Shown here piece by piece: positions 7,762-15,258 of a DNA stretch of 19,274 nucleotides. Below the pieces are notes generated by a model that was not told the DNA's origin, did no database searches, and was given only the letters and a program-made list of their open reading frames with translations. The DNA lies in the NCBI GenBank assembly GCA_049610385.1, contig JBMYZL010000029.1, forward strand, positions 1 to 19,274. Reading direction: 5' to 3'. A program made the translations under genes and the position numbers. Numbering within the stretch: the first letter of the stretch is position 1; each line of letters begins with the position of its first letter. This DNA is from JBMYZL01 sp049610385 (GTDB lineage: Bacteria > Bacteroidota > Bacteroidia > Flavobacteriales_D > Sanyastnellaceae).

Positions 7762-9031
7762 GTATATATAGTTTTTGGCCGGCACGAATCATCGTTCCGC
7801 GAAGATCGTTCCATTCTCTCAATTGACTCACTGTCACACCATAACGGCGAGCAATAATTCCGAGAACATCGCCACTCTTGACGCGATAAACCACCGGTTC
7901 CGGCACAAAGACAATGTCGGGAGTCTTCTCCGGTTCATGAGACAAAATTGAATCTTGCAAAGTGAGTACACGCAGGATTTGGTCTTGAGGCAATCGCAAA
8001 GGCCAAACCTCGGGCTGGCCAGGCAATATGCTGAGTCGGTACATGGGGTTGAACAGGGAAATCTCCGATTCTGGAATGCCCGTTGCCGCCGAAATCTGAT
8101 CAAAGCGCATCACTGCACGAACCCCTAAAGTGTCCATCATCATGGCCGGTGGAAGGGGTTCAATGGGGTAAATGTTGTGTTCCTCCGGAAACGACATCAA
8201 ATAGACCACGGCGAGAAACGCCGGAACATAATTGCGGGTTTCACGCGGCAAAAAATGGCGGATTTCCCAATAATTCCGGTTTCCACCACTTCGGCGAATG
8301 GCCTTGTTGACATTGCCAGGACCTGCATTGTAGGCCGCCAAGGCCAGCGCCCAATCCCCATATGTATTGTACAGTGTTTGAAGGAACCGGCACGCCGCCT
8401 CTGAGCTGCGCTCTGGATCCCGTCTCTCGTCGATGTATGAGTCAATCCGCAGGCCGTTCGCCTTCGCTGTGTAGTACATGAACTGCCAGAGTCCACGCGC
8501 CCCCATGGGCGACCGCGCGGCGGGATTCAAACCACTCTCAACGATGGGCAAATATTTCAACTCCAAAGGCATATCGTGCCGATCCAAAGCCGCCTCAAAG
8601 ACAGGGAAAAAATGTGGGGCCCGACCCAACATTTTGCCCAAGTGCCGACGTCGATGTTTGCTGTAAAATGCGATGCGAGGATGCACAATGGGGTTCCATG
8701 CCAAATCCATAGGTGATTCCGCATCGAGCAAGGACATGCGACGAACAATTTCTGTGGTATCCAAGGGTGGAGCCTCACCCGTCGCGAATTCCCGGATGTT
8801 CAAAAGGGTGGTGTCGGTACTCAAACAATTGGCCTCCTCACACCAATTCAGCCAAACTTGCTCCCAATCTGATGACACCAGGGCAAGGTCAAAACGCGCG
8901 CTGTCACTTTGACCCACAATTGGCACCATTCCATGAACCCCAATCAATGCCAGGATCCATGCCCAAGGCCTTTCCTTTTTTGTGGGCTTCAAGTCAACCG
9001 TTCTTCTCGTCCTGCGAACGATCGTCGTCAC
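7739..9031 (-). CDS. MltD-like membrane-bound lytic transglycosylase with LysM domain
   Basis: Cleaves the glycan strands of peptidoglycan to 1,6-anhydro ends. With the GTG start at 9031 the protein has 430 residues. A hydrophobic segment lies at about 23-40. The SLT/GH23 domain covers about 140-285, with the putative catalytic Glu165 in IVESGLNP, then GARGLWQF (178-184) and AYNAGPGNV (233-241). A single clear LysM domain follows at 381-424 (YRVKSGDVLGIIARRYGV). The stretch 305-348 may be a degenerate second LysM-like module. No ATG lies before the signal region: GTG 9031 overlaps tatA by 38 bases, while TTG 8992, just after the tatA stop, would give a more typical signal peptide (KPTKKERP, then a hydrophobic core). 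The start is therefore uncertain. Periplasmic or outer-membrane location expected. Confidence 0.9.
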   Translation of the reverse strand: MTTIVRRTRRTVDLKPTKKERPWAWILALIGVHGMVPIVGQSDSARFDLALVSSDWEQVWLNWCEEANCLSTDTTLLNIREFATGEAPPLDTTEIVRRMSLLDAESPMDLAWNPIVHPRIAFYSKHRRRHLGKMLGRAPHFFPVFEAALDRHDMPLELKYLPIVESGLNPAARSPMGARGLWQFMYYTAKANGLRIDSYIDERRDPERSSEAACRFLQTLYNTYGDWALALAAYNAGPGNVNKAIRRSGGNRNYWEIRHFLPRETRNYVPAFLAVVYLMSFPEEHNIYPIEPLPPAMMMDTLGVRAVMRFDQISAATGIPESEISLFNPMYRLSILPGQPEVWPLRLPQDQILRVLTLQDSILSHEPEKTPDIVFVPEPVVYRVKSGDVLGIIARRYGVTVSQLREWNDLRGTMIRAGQKLYIHADPSKL

Positions 9032-9164
9032 TGCTGGTTGCGTCCTTGAACTCTTTAACCCCTTTGCCTAAACCCCGCATCAATTCAGGGATTTTGCGAC
9101 CACCGAACAACAGCAACACCACCAACGCAATCAGAATGATTTGACCTGGACCGATAGCTCCCAT
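8994..9164 (-). CDS. tatA: Sec-independent protein translocase TatA/E
   Basis: 56-residue protein with the TatA plan: a short N-terminal segment, one membrane helix (IILIALVVLLLFGG, about 9-22), then an amphipathic helix beginning GGRKIPELMRGLGKGVKEFKDA, and a charged tail rich in Asp and Glu. TatA forms the pore for folded, twin-arginine substrates together with TatC. The ATG at 9164 gives the usual N-terminus (MGAIGPGQ). The open frame continues to 9227, but that part overlaps panC and is not TatA-like. TTTG lies five bases before this ATG. It sits between panC (22-bp gap) and mltD (overlap if GTG 9031 is used). No tatC is visible in the window, as is common in this phylum. Confidence 0.93.
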   Translation of the reverse strand: MGAIGPGQIILIALVVLLLFGGRKIPELMRGLGKGVKEFKDATSSDDDRSQDEKNG

Positions 9165-9186
9165 GCTTCCAAAGTTTTCAGCGAAT

Positions 9187-10059
9187 TTAGGGCACAATTG
9201 CGGGCTCAGGACGCTTGCTGAGGACAATGTTGTCGATGAGTCTCACCCCTTCCACTTCCGCGGCACAGATGACATGGCAGGGATGATGGGCGGGATCGGG
9301 TTGAGATTCAAAAGAGTCTGTGTGCACCACATCGAGGTATGCCAAATTCAACCCCTCCTGTACACGCAACCACCGGCGTGCATCCTCCAAGGCAGCTACC
9401 AATCGGATGCCCGCCTTGAAAGATTCTTGAACTCGTGTCAAACTTTGTGACAAGGCCAAGGCGGTTTGACGTGCTTGTCCTGACAACCGGACATTCCGTG
9501 AGCTCAATGCCAATCCATCTGTGTCCCGGATCAAAGGCGCCATGACCACTTCCACTTCGGGGTGTCGCAGATTCGCCATGGCCTTCACCACAGCGACTTG
9601 TTGCAAGTCCTTTTCGCCAAACACAGCCCGCCTGGGTTCCACCACCTGAAACAACCTGTCCACAATGGCCACGACGCCATCAAAATGACCTGGGCGATGC
9701 GCAGCCTCGAATGTCGATGTCAACACGCCAAAATCAACCGGCTCTGCATGTACATGACCTCTGTAGATTTCGTGCGCCGAAGGCGCCAAAATGACGTCTG
9801 CCCCAGCCTCGGCAGCCAATTCACAATCCAACTCGAATGATGCAGGATAGTTCTCAAAGTCCGCTGGGTCATTGAATTGGGTGGGGTTGACAAAAATGCT
9901 CACCACGACGTGGCCGTTCATTTCTGCCGCCATCTGAATCAAGCTGGCGTGGCCCTCATGCAATGCTCCCATCGTGGGAACAAAGTTCCATTGAACACCC
10001 GCATCGCGCCACAAATTCTTTCGAATCTCCCAATCTCGAATCAGGTGAATTTTTTCCAT
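9187..10059 (-). CDS. panC: Pantothenate synthetase PanC
   Basis: Condenses pantoate and beta-alanine with ATP to give pantothenate (vitamin B5, coenzyme A precursor). 290 residues, the normal length. Motifs: FVPTMGALHEGH at 26-37, including the HIGH-like H34-x-x-H37; IFVNPTQF at 55-62; HFDGVVAIV at 125-133; GEKDLQQ at 148-154; and the RDTDGLALSSRN segment near 185-196. The ATG at 10059 was chosen because MEKIHLI is a typical PanC start; the frame extends to 10218 only through non-homologous sequence that crosses the divergent promoter and gene. It is probably the first gene of the minus-strand run with tatA, mltD, DUF4837 and the propeller gene. panB and panD are not in the window. Confidence 0.96.
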   Translation of the reverse strand: MEKIHLIRDWEIRKNLWRDAGVQWNFVPTMGALHEGHASLIQMAAEMNGHVVVSIFVNPTQFNDPADFENYPASFELDCELAAEAGADVILAPSAHEIYRGHVHAEPVDFGVLTSTFEAAHRPGHFDGVVAIVDRLFQVVEPRRAVFGEKDLQQVAVVKAMANLRHPEVEVVMAPLIRDTDGLALSSRNVRLSGQARQTALALSQSLTRVQESFKAGIRLVAALEDARRWLRVQEGLNLAYLDVVHTDSFESQPDPAHHPCHVICAAEVEGVRLIDNIVLSKRPEPAIVP

Positions 10060-10099
10060 GAAATAGAGGTGTTTACCGCCGTTTTGGTGGGGTAAAAAC

Positions 10100-10131
10100 T
10101 TGATTTTATAGGGCAAAAGTGCGTATATTTG
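10100..10131 (+). promoter_or_regulatory. Bacteroidota-type promoter for the GT5-DUF4270-glmS run
   Basis: TTG at 10100-10102 (-33 element) and TATATTTG at 10124-10131 (perfect TAnnTTTG -7 element) are separated by 21 bases, within the spacing known for the Bacteroidota primary sigma factor. Transcription would start near 10135, leaving a leader of about 28 bases before the ATG at 10164. It lies in the 104-bp region between divergent panC and the GT5 gene; I see no equally good promoter for panC. Confidence 0.7.
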
Positions 10132-10163
10132 TGGAATATTCGTCCATTTCGAACCGAATTCAG

Positions 10164-10994
10164 ATGAGCAAAGCAAGGATCCTCTACGTCTCCCAACATA
10201 TCGTTCCCTTCCTGCCATCGACTCAAATGAGTTCCGTCAGCAGAAATCTGCCTCAGGGGGTTCACGAAAAAGGACGAGAAATCCGCGTTTTCACACCACG
10301 TTTCGGGAAAATCAATGAACGCCGTCACCAGTTGCACGAAGTGATTCGTTTGTCTGGCATGAACTTGGTCGTCGATGACACGGACCACCCGCTAATTATC
10401 AAGGTGGCTTCCATTCCAACAGCGCGAATGCAAGTCTACTTCATCGACAACGACGAGTACTTCAAACGCAAAGCGGTCCTTGAAGATGGAAATGGCACAT
10501 TCTTCGCAGACAATGACGAGCGTGCAATATTCTTCGTTCGTGGGGTTTTGGAAACCGTCAAAAAATTGGGTTGGGCACCAGACATCATCCACTGCAGTGG
10601 CTGGATGACTCACCTGTTGCCCGTTTATTTGAAGCAGGTCTACAGCAAGGACCCTTACTTTGAAAACAGCAAAGTAGTCTGCAGTCTTTATGACGAGGGT
10701 TTCGATGGAGAATTGGATGGACGAATGGCTGAAAAAGTGGTGCAAGATGGGATCACCCCAGAGTCTGTGGCGACTTTGGAAAAGCCTTCATTCCAAGCCT
10801 TGAACCAACTGGCTCTGGAGCATTCAGACGGTTTGGTTGTCGGTTCAGAAAACCTTGATGAAGCTCTTTCAAATGCCATCTCCCAAGTTGATGTACCTGT
10901 CCTGCCATACCACGGTGAAGAGGGTTACGTAGGCGATATCAACAATTTTTACGATTCTATTCTCGAGGGAAAGGCTGAGGCTGTCGCGGAATAA
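10164..10994 (+). CDS. Half-length GT5 (glycogen/starch synthase N-domain) protein
   Basis: 276 residues resembling only the N-terminal Rossmann domain of GT5 glycogen/starch synthase. Recognisable segments are ARILYVSQHIVPF (4-16), the RVFTPRFG strand (41-48), VYFIDNDEYF (91-100), DNDERAIFF (117-124) and PDIIHCSGWMTHLLP (139-153), which corresponds to the 'PDVVHxHDWxT' part of GlgA. The K-x-G-G-L motif near the N-terminus of GlgA is absent, and the whole C-terminal domain that holds most sugar-nucleotide contacts is missing. The gene ends at a clean stop and the next gene starts 13 bases later, so this is not a recent truncation. Bacteroidota commonly carry this short form beside DUF4270 and glmS, often labelled glycogen synthase. 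Catalysis is doubtful; a regulatory or sugar-binding role is possible. The ATG at 10164 is preferred over an upstream in-frame start at 10119, which lies inside the promoter. Confidence 0.85.
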   Translation: MSKARILYVSQHIVPFLPSTQMSSVSRNLPQGVHEKGREIRVFTPRFGKINERRHQLHEVIRLSGMNLVVDDTDHPLIIKVASIPTARMQVYFIDNDEYFKRKAVLEDGNGTFFADNDERAIFFVRGVLETVKKLGWAPDIIHCSGWMTHLLPVYLKQVYSKDPYFENSKVVCSLYDEGFDGELDGRMAEKVVQDGITPESVATLEKPSFQALNQLALEHSDGLVVGSENLDEALSNAISQVDVPVLPYHGEEGYVGDINNFYDSILEGKAEAVAE

Positions 10995-11007
10995 CGAACT
11001 TCGCAGC

Positions 11008-12342
11008 ATGCGGAGGAAGTTCAGCGCCGGCATCTCCCCGGCAGTCATGGCATGTATCGGAGGGCTCGCCATCCTCGCTAGTTGCAAGCGTCCAGTTACT
11101 GAAATTGGTACATCTCTTCAAGAGGACCAAGATCTACTGGGACTGACCACTGTGGACACCCTGTCCCTCGAAATGGTCACCCTACGCGAAGACAGCTTGG
11201 AAACCGATAAGCTCAGCACGGCTGTGCTTGGTCAGGCCTACTTCCCTGGATTCGGTTGGCACCGAGGAGGGCTCGCCACCCAATTGCGTTTGAGCGCTCC
11301 AGACATCGACTTCGGCTCCAACCCCATCATCGACAGTTTGTTCTTGCAATTCATCTACACTGGCGATGCTTATGGCCGTCGGGGTACTGCCAACTTTGAG
11401 GTCTATCCTTTGTTGGATTCCTTGTCATATGACAGTGCCTATTTCTCCAATCGAGTGCCCGCTTTCCTTCCAGAGAACCTTGTAGATCCCGCATTCCAAC
11501 CGGTGCACGTGGACCCTGTTCAGCCGATATACATCGGCGATGACACGCTCGCACCACAGATTCGCATCTATCTGACAGATGAATTTGGTCAAAGCCTCTT
11601 GGATTTAGAGCCCGAAATTTATGCATCCAACGATGCGTGGATGTCCCATTTACCCGGTCTTTTCATCAAAACCTCCGGTGGTCAAAACGAATCTTCTGCT
11701 GCCGGCGTTGACATCGCAAATGGTGTGAGTGGCATGCGCATGTTTTACCACAATGACACCGACACACTGGAATATGCATTTTCTGTGAATGCCCTGTCCG
11801 CAAGACTGAACACATTTGACCACGTCTGGGAAGGAGAATTGGAACCCCTGAATGACCCCATGACGGAACAGATTCCAGGTAATTCTGGACTGCATGTGTT
11901 TTCTGCTGGCGGCGTCAAAGTGAAATTCACCTTGCCTAATCTTGATTTTTTGAAAGCGGATCCTGAAACAGTCATCAACAAAGCTGAATTGTGGTTACCT
12001 GTGAAAGAAGACCCCCATTTCGGTCGATTCACAAAACCATCAGAGTTGTTCATTTTGACCCAAAACGCAGAAGGGCAATATGTTTCCTCACCAGACCAAA
12101 CGTCTGGAGCCGTGAACATCAATGGCGCCTATGACGCGTCCAACCAGGCCTTTCGATTTACTTTGACTTCCACTTTCCAGCAGCACCTCAATGGCCTTTT
12201 GGATTCCGATGAGTTGTTCATTGTTTCGAGCCGAGCTGGAATTTCCTTTCAAGGCGTTCACCTCACAGGCACACAGCCGGTGGAGGGAGACACCTCAGCA
12301 GTTCCCCAACATGCTCGGGTTGTATTGACATTCAGTCATTAA
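11008..12342 (+). CDS. DUF4270 family lipoprotein
   Basis: 444 residues. A basic start (MRRK), hydrophobic stretch and lipobox LASC with Cys26 predict a lipoprotein signal. The mature part fits DUF4270, a Bacteroidota-specific envelope family of unknown function: the early CKRPVTEIGTSL segment, YFPGFGWHRGGLATQLRL, the LYLPV-like element KAELWLPV, and a beta-rich end (RVVLTF). The gene lies between the half GT5 gene (13-bp gap) and glmS (23-bp gap), an order I know from other Bacteroidota. TTCG is found four bases before the ATG. A surface or periplasmic carbohydrate-related role is plausible from the neighbours only. Confidence 0.87.
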   Translation: MRRKFSAGISPAVMACIGGLAILASCKRPVTEIGTSLQEDQDLLGLTTVDTLSLEMVTLREDSLETDKLSTAVLGQAYFPGFGWHRGGLATQLRLSAPDIDFGSNPIIDSLFLQFIYTGDAYGRRGTANFEVYPLLDSLSYDSAYFSNRVPAFLPENLVDPAFQPVHVDPVQPIYIGDDTLAPQIRIYLTDEFGQSLLDLEPEIYASNDAWMSHLPGLFIKTSGGQNESSAAGVDIANGVSGMRMFYHNDTDTLEYAFSVNALSARLNTFDHVWEGELEPLNDPMTEQIPGNSGLHVFSAGGVKVKFTLPNLDFLKADPETVINKAELWLPVKEDPHFGRFTKPSELFILTQNAEGQYVSSPDQTSGAVNINGAYDASNQAFRFTLTSTFQQHLNGLLDSDELFIVSSRAGISFQGVHLTGTQPVEGDTSAVPQHARVVLTFSH

Positions 12343-12365
12343 AAAAAGATTTAATTTCGTCAACC

Positions 12366-14213
12366 ATGTGTGGAATTGTCGCGTATATCGGAGGCCAAGA
12401 TGCCTTTCCGATTTTGATCAAAGGCCTGCAACGCCTTGAATATCGAGGATACGACAGTGCAGGTGTAGCCATTTACAATGTGGAAAATGGCATTGAAATT
12501 CAAAAAAAGAAAGGCAAGGTCTCTGACCTGTTGCAACATGTAGGTTCGGTGACGCCTTTGGGCACAATGGGCATCGGACACACACGCTGGGCCACACACG
12601 GACCCCCAAATGATGTCAATGCCCATCCCCACCACGCGCGCAATGGAAAATTGACCCTGATTCACAACGGAATCATAGAAAATTACCACACGCTAAAGGA
12701 GGGATTGGCCCAGCGGGGGCACATCTTTGAAAGCGACACGGACACCGAAGTACTGGCACATCTCATCCAAGAGATTCAGCAGACTACGGAACGAAACTTG
12801 TTCGACAGTGTTCGGTTGGCCCTGGCCCAGGTGGAAGGTGCCTATTCCATTGTTGTGATGGATGAGGATTACCCTGACGAGCTCGTTTGTGCGCGGAAAT
12901 CGAGTCCGCTTGTGATTGGCGTAGGTGCTGACTCGGAATATTTCATTGCATCGGATGCCACGCCCATCGTCGAGCATACGCAAAATGTCATCTACCTCGA
13001 AGACGAAGAAATTGCTCGAATCGGCAGGGACCAAGGCCTCTTGATTCGCACCATTCAAAACCATGAGGTAACGCCGGAAATCCATGCCCTAGAAATGCAA
13101 TTGGAAGCGCTTGAAAAAAGCGGTTATGAGCATTTCATGCTGAAAGAGATTTACGAACAACCGCGTTCCATCATGGATTCTATTCGCGGACGCATGAGTT
13201 TGCAGCGAGGAGAAATCAAGATGGCGGGCATCGACGATCATTGGGATCGTTGGAATCAAGCACAACGCATCCTGATCATCGCCTGTGGCACCAGCTGGCA
13301 CGCAGGTCTTCTGGCAGAATACCTCATCGAAACCTGTGCTCGCGTTCCGGTTGAAGTGGAATATGCCTCAGAGTTTCGGTATCGCAATCCCATCATCAAC
13401 CCCACCGATGTCGTCATTGCCATTTCTCAAAGTGGTGAAACTGCTGATACCTTGGCCGCCATTCGCATGTCCAAAGACCAAGGTGCCCATGTCTTCGGGG
13501 TTTGCAATGTTGTCGGATCCAGCATTTCCAGAGAAACCCACAGCGGAGCATACACGCATGCCGGTCCTGAAATTGGGGTGGCATCTACGAAAGCATTCAC
13601 AGCACAAGTCACTGTGCTTACGTTGATGGCGTTGCACATCGGCCGCAGAAAAAATTCACTGTCTACCAACAGGTATCACCGACTCCTCGCGGATTTGGGG
13701 TCCATTTCAGACAAAGTAGAGCGCTTGCTTCAACAAGGGGATTTGATTGAAGCCATTGCCCGAGACTTCAAGGATGTCGAAAACGCTCTTTTCCTCGGAC
13801 GAGGCTACAATTTCCCGATTGCCCTCGAAGGTGCTTTGAAATTGAAAGAAATCAGCTACATCCATGCCGAAGGCTACCCGGCAGCTGAAATGAAACATGG
13901 ACCCATTGCCTTGATTGACGATGATATGCCCGTCTTTTTCATTGCCACAAAAGATGAGGTATACGAAAAGGTGATGTCCAATATCCAAGAAGTCAAGGCC
14001 CGAGGCGGTCGTTTGGTTGCGATTGTCACGGCTGGAGACCAAGAGGTGGGACAAATGGCCGAGTACACCATCGAGGTGCCCAAGTGTGACGATTTACTAA
14101 CGCCACTGCTCACGGTCATTCCTCTTCAACTGTTGAGCTATCACATCGCCGTCATGCGAGGTTGCAACGTGGATCAACCCAGAAATCTGGCCAAAAGTGT
14201 CACTGTCGAATGA
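12366..14213 (+). CDS. glmS: Glutamine--fructose-6-phosphate aminotransferase (isomerizing) GlmS
   Basis: Converts fructose-6-phosphate and glutamine to glucosamine-6-phosphate, the entry to UDP-GlcNAc for peptidoglycan and LPS. 615 residues, standard length. The class II glutaminase domain begins MCGIVAYIG with nucleophile Cys2 and continues with LEYRGYDSAGVA, GHTRWATHG and HNGIIENY. Two SIS domains follow: IACGTSWHAG and SQSGET (354-359) in the first, STKAFTAQV between them, and LGRGYNFPIALEGALKLKE plus AEGYPAAEMKHGPIAL in the second. The C-terminus ends LAKSVTVE, as in known GlmS. It probably shares the promoter at 10100-10131. TAATTTCG stands six bases before the ATG and could be a further start signal. 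No glmS ribozyme-like leader is possible in the 23-bp gap. Confidence 0.97.
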   Translation: MCGIVAYIGGQDAFPILIKGLQRLEYRGYDSAGVAIYNVENGIEIQKKKGKVSDLLQHVGSVTPLGTMGIGHTRWATHGPPNDVNAHPHHARNGKLTLIHNGIIENYHTLKEGLAQRGHIFESDTDTEVLAHLIQEIQQTTERNLFDSVRLALAQVEGAYSIVVMDEDYPDELVCARKSSPLVIGVGADSEYFIASDATPIVEHTQNVIYLEDEEIARIGRDQGLLIRTIQNHEVTPEIHALEMQLEALEKSGYEHFMLKEIYEQPRSIMDSIRGRMSLQRGEIKMAGIDDHWDRWNQAQRILIIACGTSWHAGLLAEYLIETCARVPVEVEYASEFRYRNPIINPTDVVIAISQSGETADTLAAIRMSKDQGAHVFGVCNVVGSSISRETHSGAYTHAGPEIGVASTKAFTAQVTVLTLMALHIGRRKNSLSTNRYHRLLADLGSISDKVERLLQQGDLIEAIARDFKDVENALFLGRGYNFPIALEGALKLKEISYIHAEGYPAAEMKHGPIALIDDDMPVFFIATKDEVYEKVMSNIQEVKARGGRLVAIVTAGDQEVGQMAEYTIEVPKCDDLLTPLLTVIPLQLLSYHIAVMRGCNVDQPRNLAKSVTVE

Positions 14214-14232
14214 CCCCTTTTGTGTTGACTTC

Positions 14233-14260
14233 GATGCGTTTGATTCCCGAAATCCGCATC
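14233..14260. other. Imperfect hairpin downstream of glmS
   Basis: The 136-bp gap after glmS holds an inverted repeat, GATGCG (14233-14238) with CGCATC (14255-14260), plus an inner GATT/AATC pairing, but no T-run follows on either strand. It is a weak terminator candidate at best. I see no convincing -33/-7 promoter for the next gene in this gap. Confidence 0.25.
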
Positions 14261-14349
14261 AAATCAGAGAAATTCCCTCTTCAGAGCATCAGGGTCGGCA
14301 ATTTTTCCCGTAATTGCGGCTCGGATATTAGAAACCACAACTTACAGTC

Positions 14350-15129
14350 ATGAAAAAAATCATGTTCGCATTGGCGCTGACTGCGTTAATCTCATTCGGT
14401 GCTCAAGCACAAAAGCAAATGGGTGACGAGCACAACATCGAGGTCAGCTTCACGCCCTTCGGTTCGAACGTCATCGACGGAACCACCATCAAATACAGAA
14501 ACTTCGTCGAGGACAACCGCGCATTCCGCTTGTCTGTGATTTTGAACTCTTCAATGGACACTTACGTGACCTACCAAGAAGGTGATTTCTCCGGAGAAGA
14601 TCCCGTGAGCCCCCAGTTGCATGACATGGTGGGCGCCAGCACCATCGGAATTGCACCTGGCTATGAGTTTCACTTTGACGGCACAGATCGGGTCTCTCCT
14701 TACTTTGGTGTAGAGGCTTTCTATCTCCGCACAAACAACACGTATGAAGTTGAGTCTTGGGGACCCAATGACATCGACAACATCGGCCAATTGGAGAAAA
14801 ACGTGACTTGGTCCGTGAAGTACTCACAAGGTGCCAACGCGTTCGGATTGAACTTCGTTACAGGTGCAGACTTTTACTTCACCGACGCCATGTATTTGGG
14901 CTTCGAAGCGGGTCTGGGCTTGTCTTCGACGAACGTGACCAATTACGAATATGAAATCAGCGATTTGGTTGCATACAATTTGAGTACTGGACAAGCGCAA
15001 GACTCGGATGCTCCTGTTTCCATTGTTGGTTTGGTCAGTGCCGATCCATTGGATTACGGTTACTTGTCATCTTTTGAATTGGGCAATATGTTCCAAGCCT
15101 CCTTGCGTGTAGGCTTTTTGTTTGACTGA
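14350..15129 (+). CDS. Outer-membrane beta-barrel protein (OmpA/OmpW-like porin fold), function unknown
   Basis: 259 residues with a classic Sec signal peptide (MKKIMFALALTALISFGAQA, cut before Gln21). The mature part has alternating polar and hydrophobic strands with aromatic ends, for example ASTIGIAPGYEFHF, VSPYFGVEAFYL, FGLNFVTGADFYF and AMYLGFEAGLGLSS. It ends in a strand with terminal aromatic-rich LRVGFLFD, as in small outer-membrane barrels. About eight strands would fit its length. A family name cannot be given with confidence. It stands alone between glmS (136-bp gap) and a strong terminator, so it is probably a monocistronic gene, although I could not identify its promoter. Confidence 0.8.
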   Translation: MKKIMFALALTALISFGAQAQKQMGDEHNIEVSFTPFGSNVIDGTTIKYRNFVEDNRAFRLSVILNSSMDTYVTYQEGDFSGEDPVSPQLHDMVGASTIGIAPGYEFHFDGTDRVSPYFGVEAFYLRTNNTYEVESWGPNDIDNIGQLEKNVTWSVKYSQGANAFGLNFVTGADFYFTDAMYLGFEAGLGLSSTNVTNYEYEISDLVAYNLSTGQAQDSDAPVSIVGLVSADPLDYGYLSSFELGNMFQASLRVGFLFD

Positions 15130-15147
15130 TTCTCTCAAAGCATGAAA

Positions 15148-15163
15148 AGCGACTCATGTCGCT
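15148..15163. repeat. Short hairpin preceding the terminator
   Basis: AGCGAC (15148-15153) and GTCGCT (15158-15163) form a 6-bp stem with a TCAT loop directly before the larger terminator hairpin. It may be part of a tandem 3'-end structure of the barrel-gene mRNA. Confidence 0.4.
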
Positions 15164-15165
15164 CG

Positions 15166-15204
15166 GGAAACGGCCGCAACCTTATGGGTATTGCGGCCGT
15201 TTTC
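15166..15204 (+). terminator. Rho-independent-type terminator after the barrel gene
   Basis: AAACGGCCGCAA (15168-15179) pairs perfectly with TTGCGGCCGTTT (15191-15202) across an 11-base loop, and the plus strand ends in TTTT. The 12-bp GC-rich stem lies 38 bases after the stop codon. On the minus strand the stem ends in TTTCCC, so it acts mainly on plus-strand transcription. It separates the barrel gene from the cyclase run; the remaining 55 bp up to 15258 must hold the next promoter, but I see no TAnnTTTG there. Confidence 0.8.
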
Positions 15205-15258
15205 GGTTCACTCATGCTCTTCTTTACATGTACATAGCCCCCCAAGCCACCAGAAAAC

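Noticed and set aside
8989..9031. Twin-arginine signal in the transglycosylase next to tatA (TRRTVDL)
   Set aside because: Asp replaces the needed hydrophobic residue, the arginines lie far from the hydrophobic core, and the GTG start itself is uncertain.
10164..10994. Glycogen synthase pseudogene by truncation
   Set aside because: The stop is followed 13 bases later by an intact gene, no remnant of the C-terminal domain is present, and the short form is known in the phylum.
12343..12365. glmS ribozyme
   Set aside because: Only 23 bp precede glmS and the ribozyme class is typical of Firmicutes; no structure fits.
14233..14260. Terminator directly after glmS
   Set aside because: The inverted repeat is imperfect and no T-run follows, so it is listed only as a weak hairpin.
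15225..15232. TACATGTA palindrome before the cyclase gene as an operator
   Set aside because: Eight bases of palindrome alone occur often by chance and no second copy or neighbouring regulator was found.
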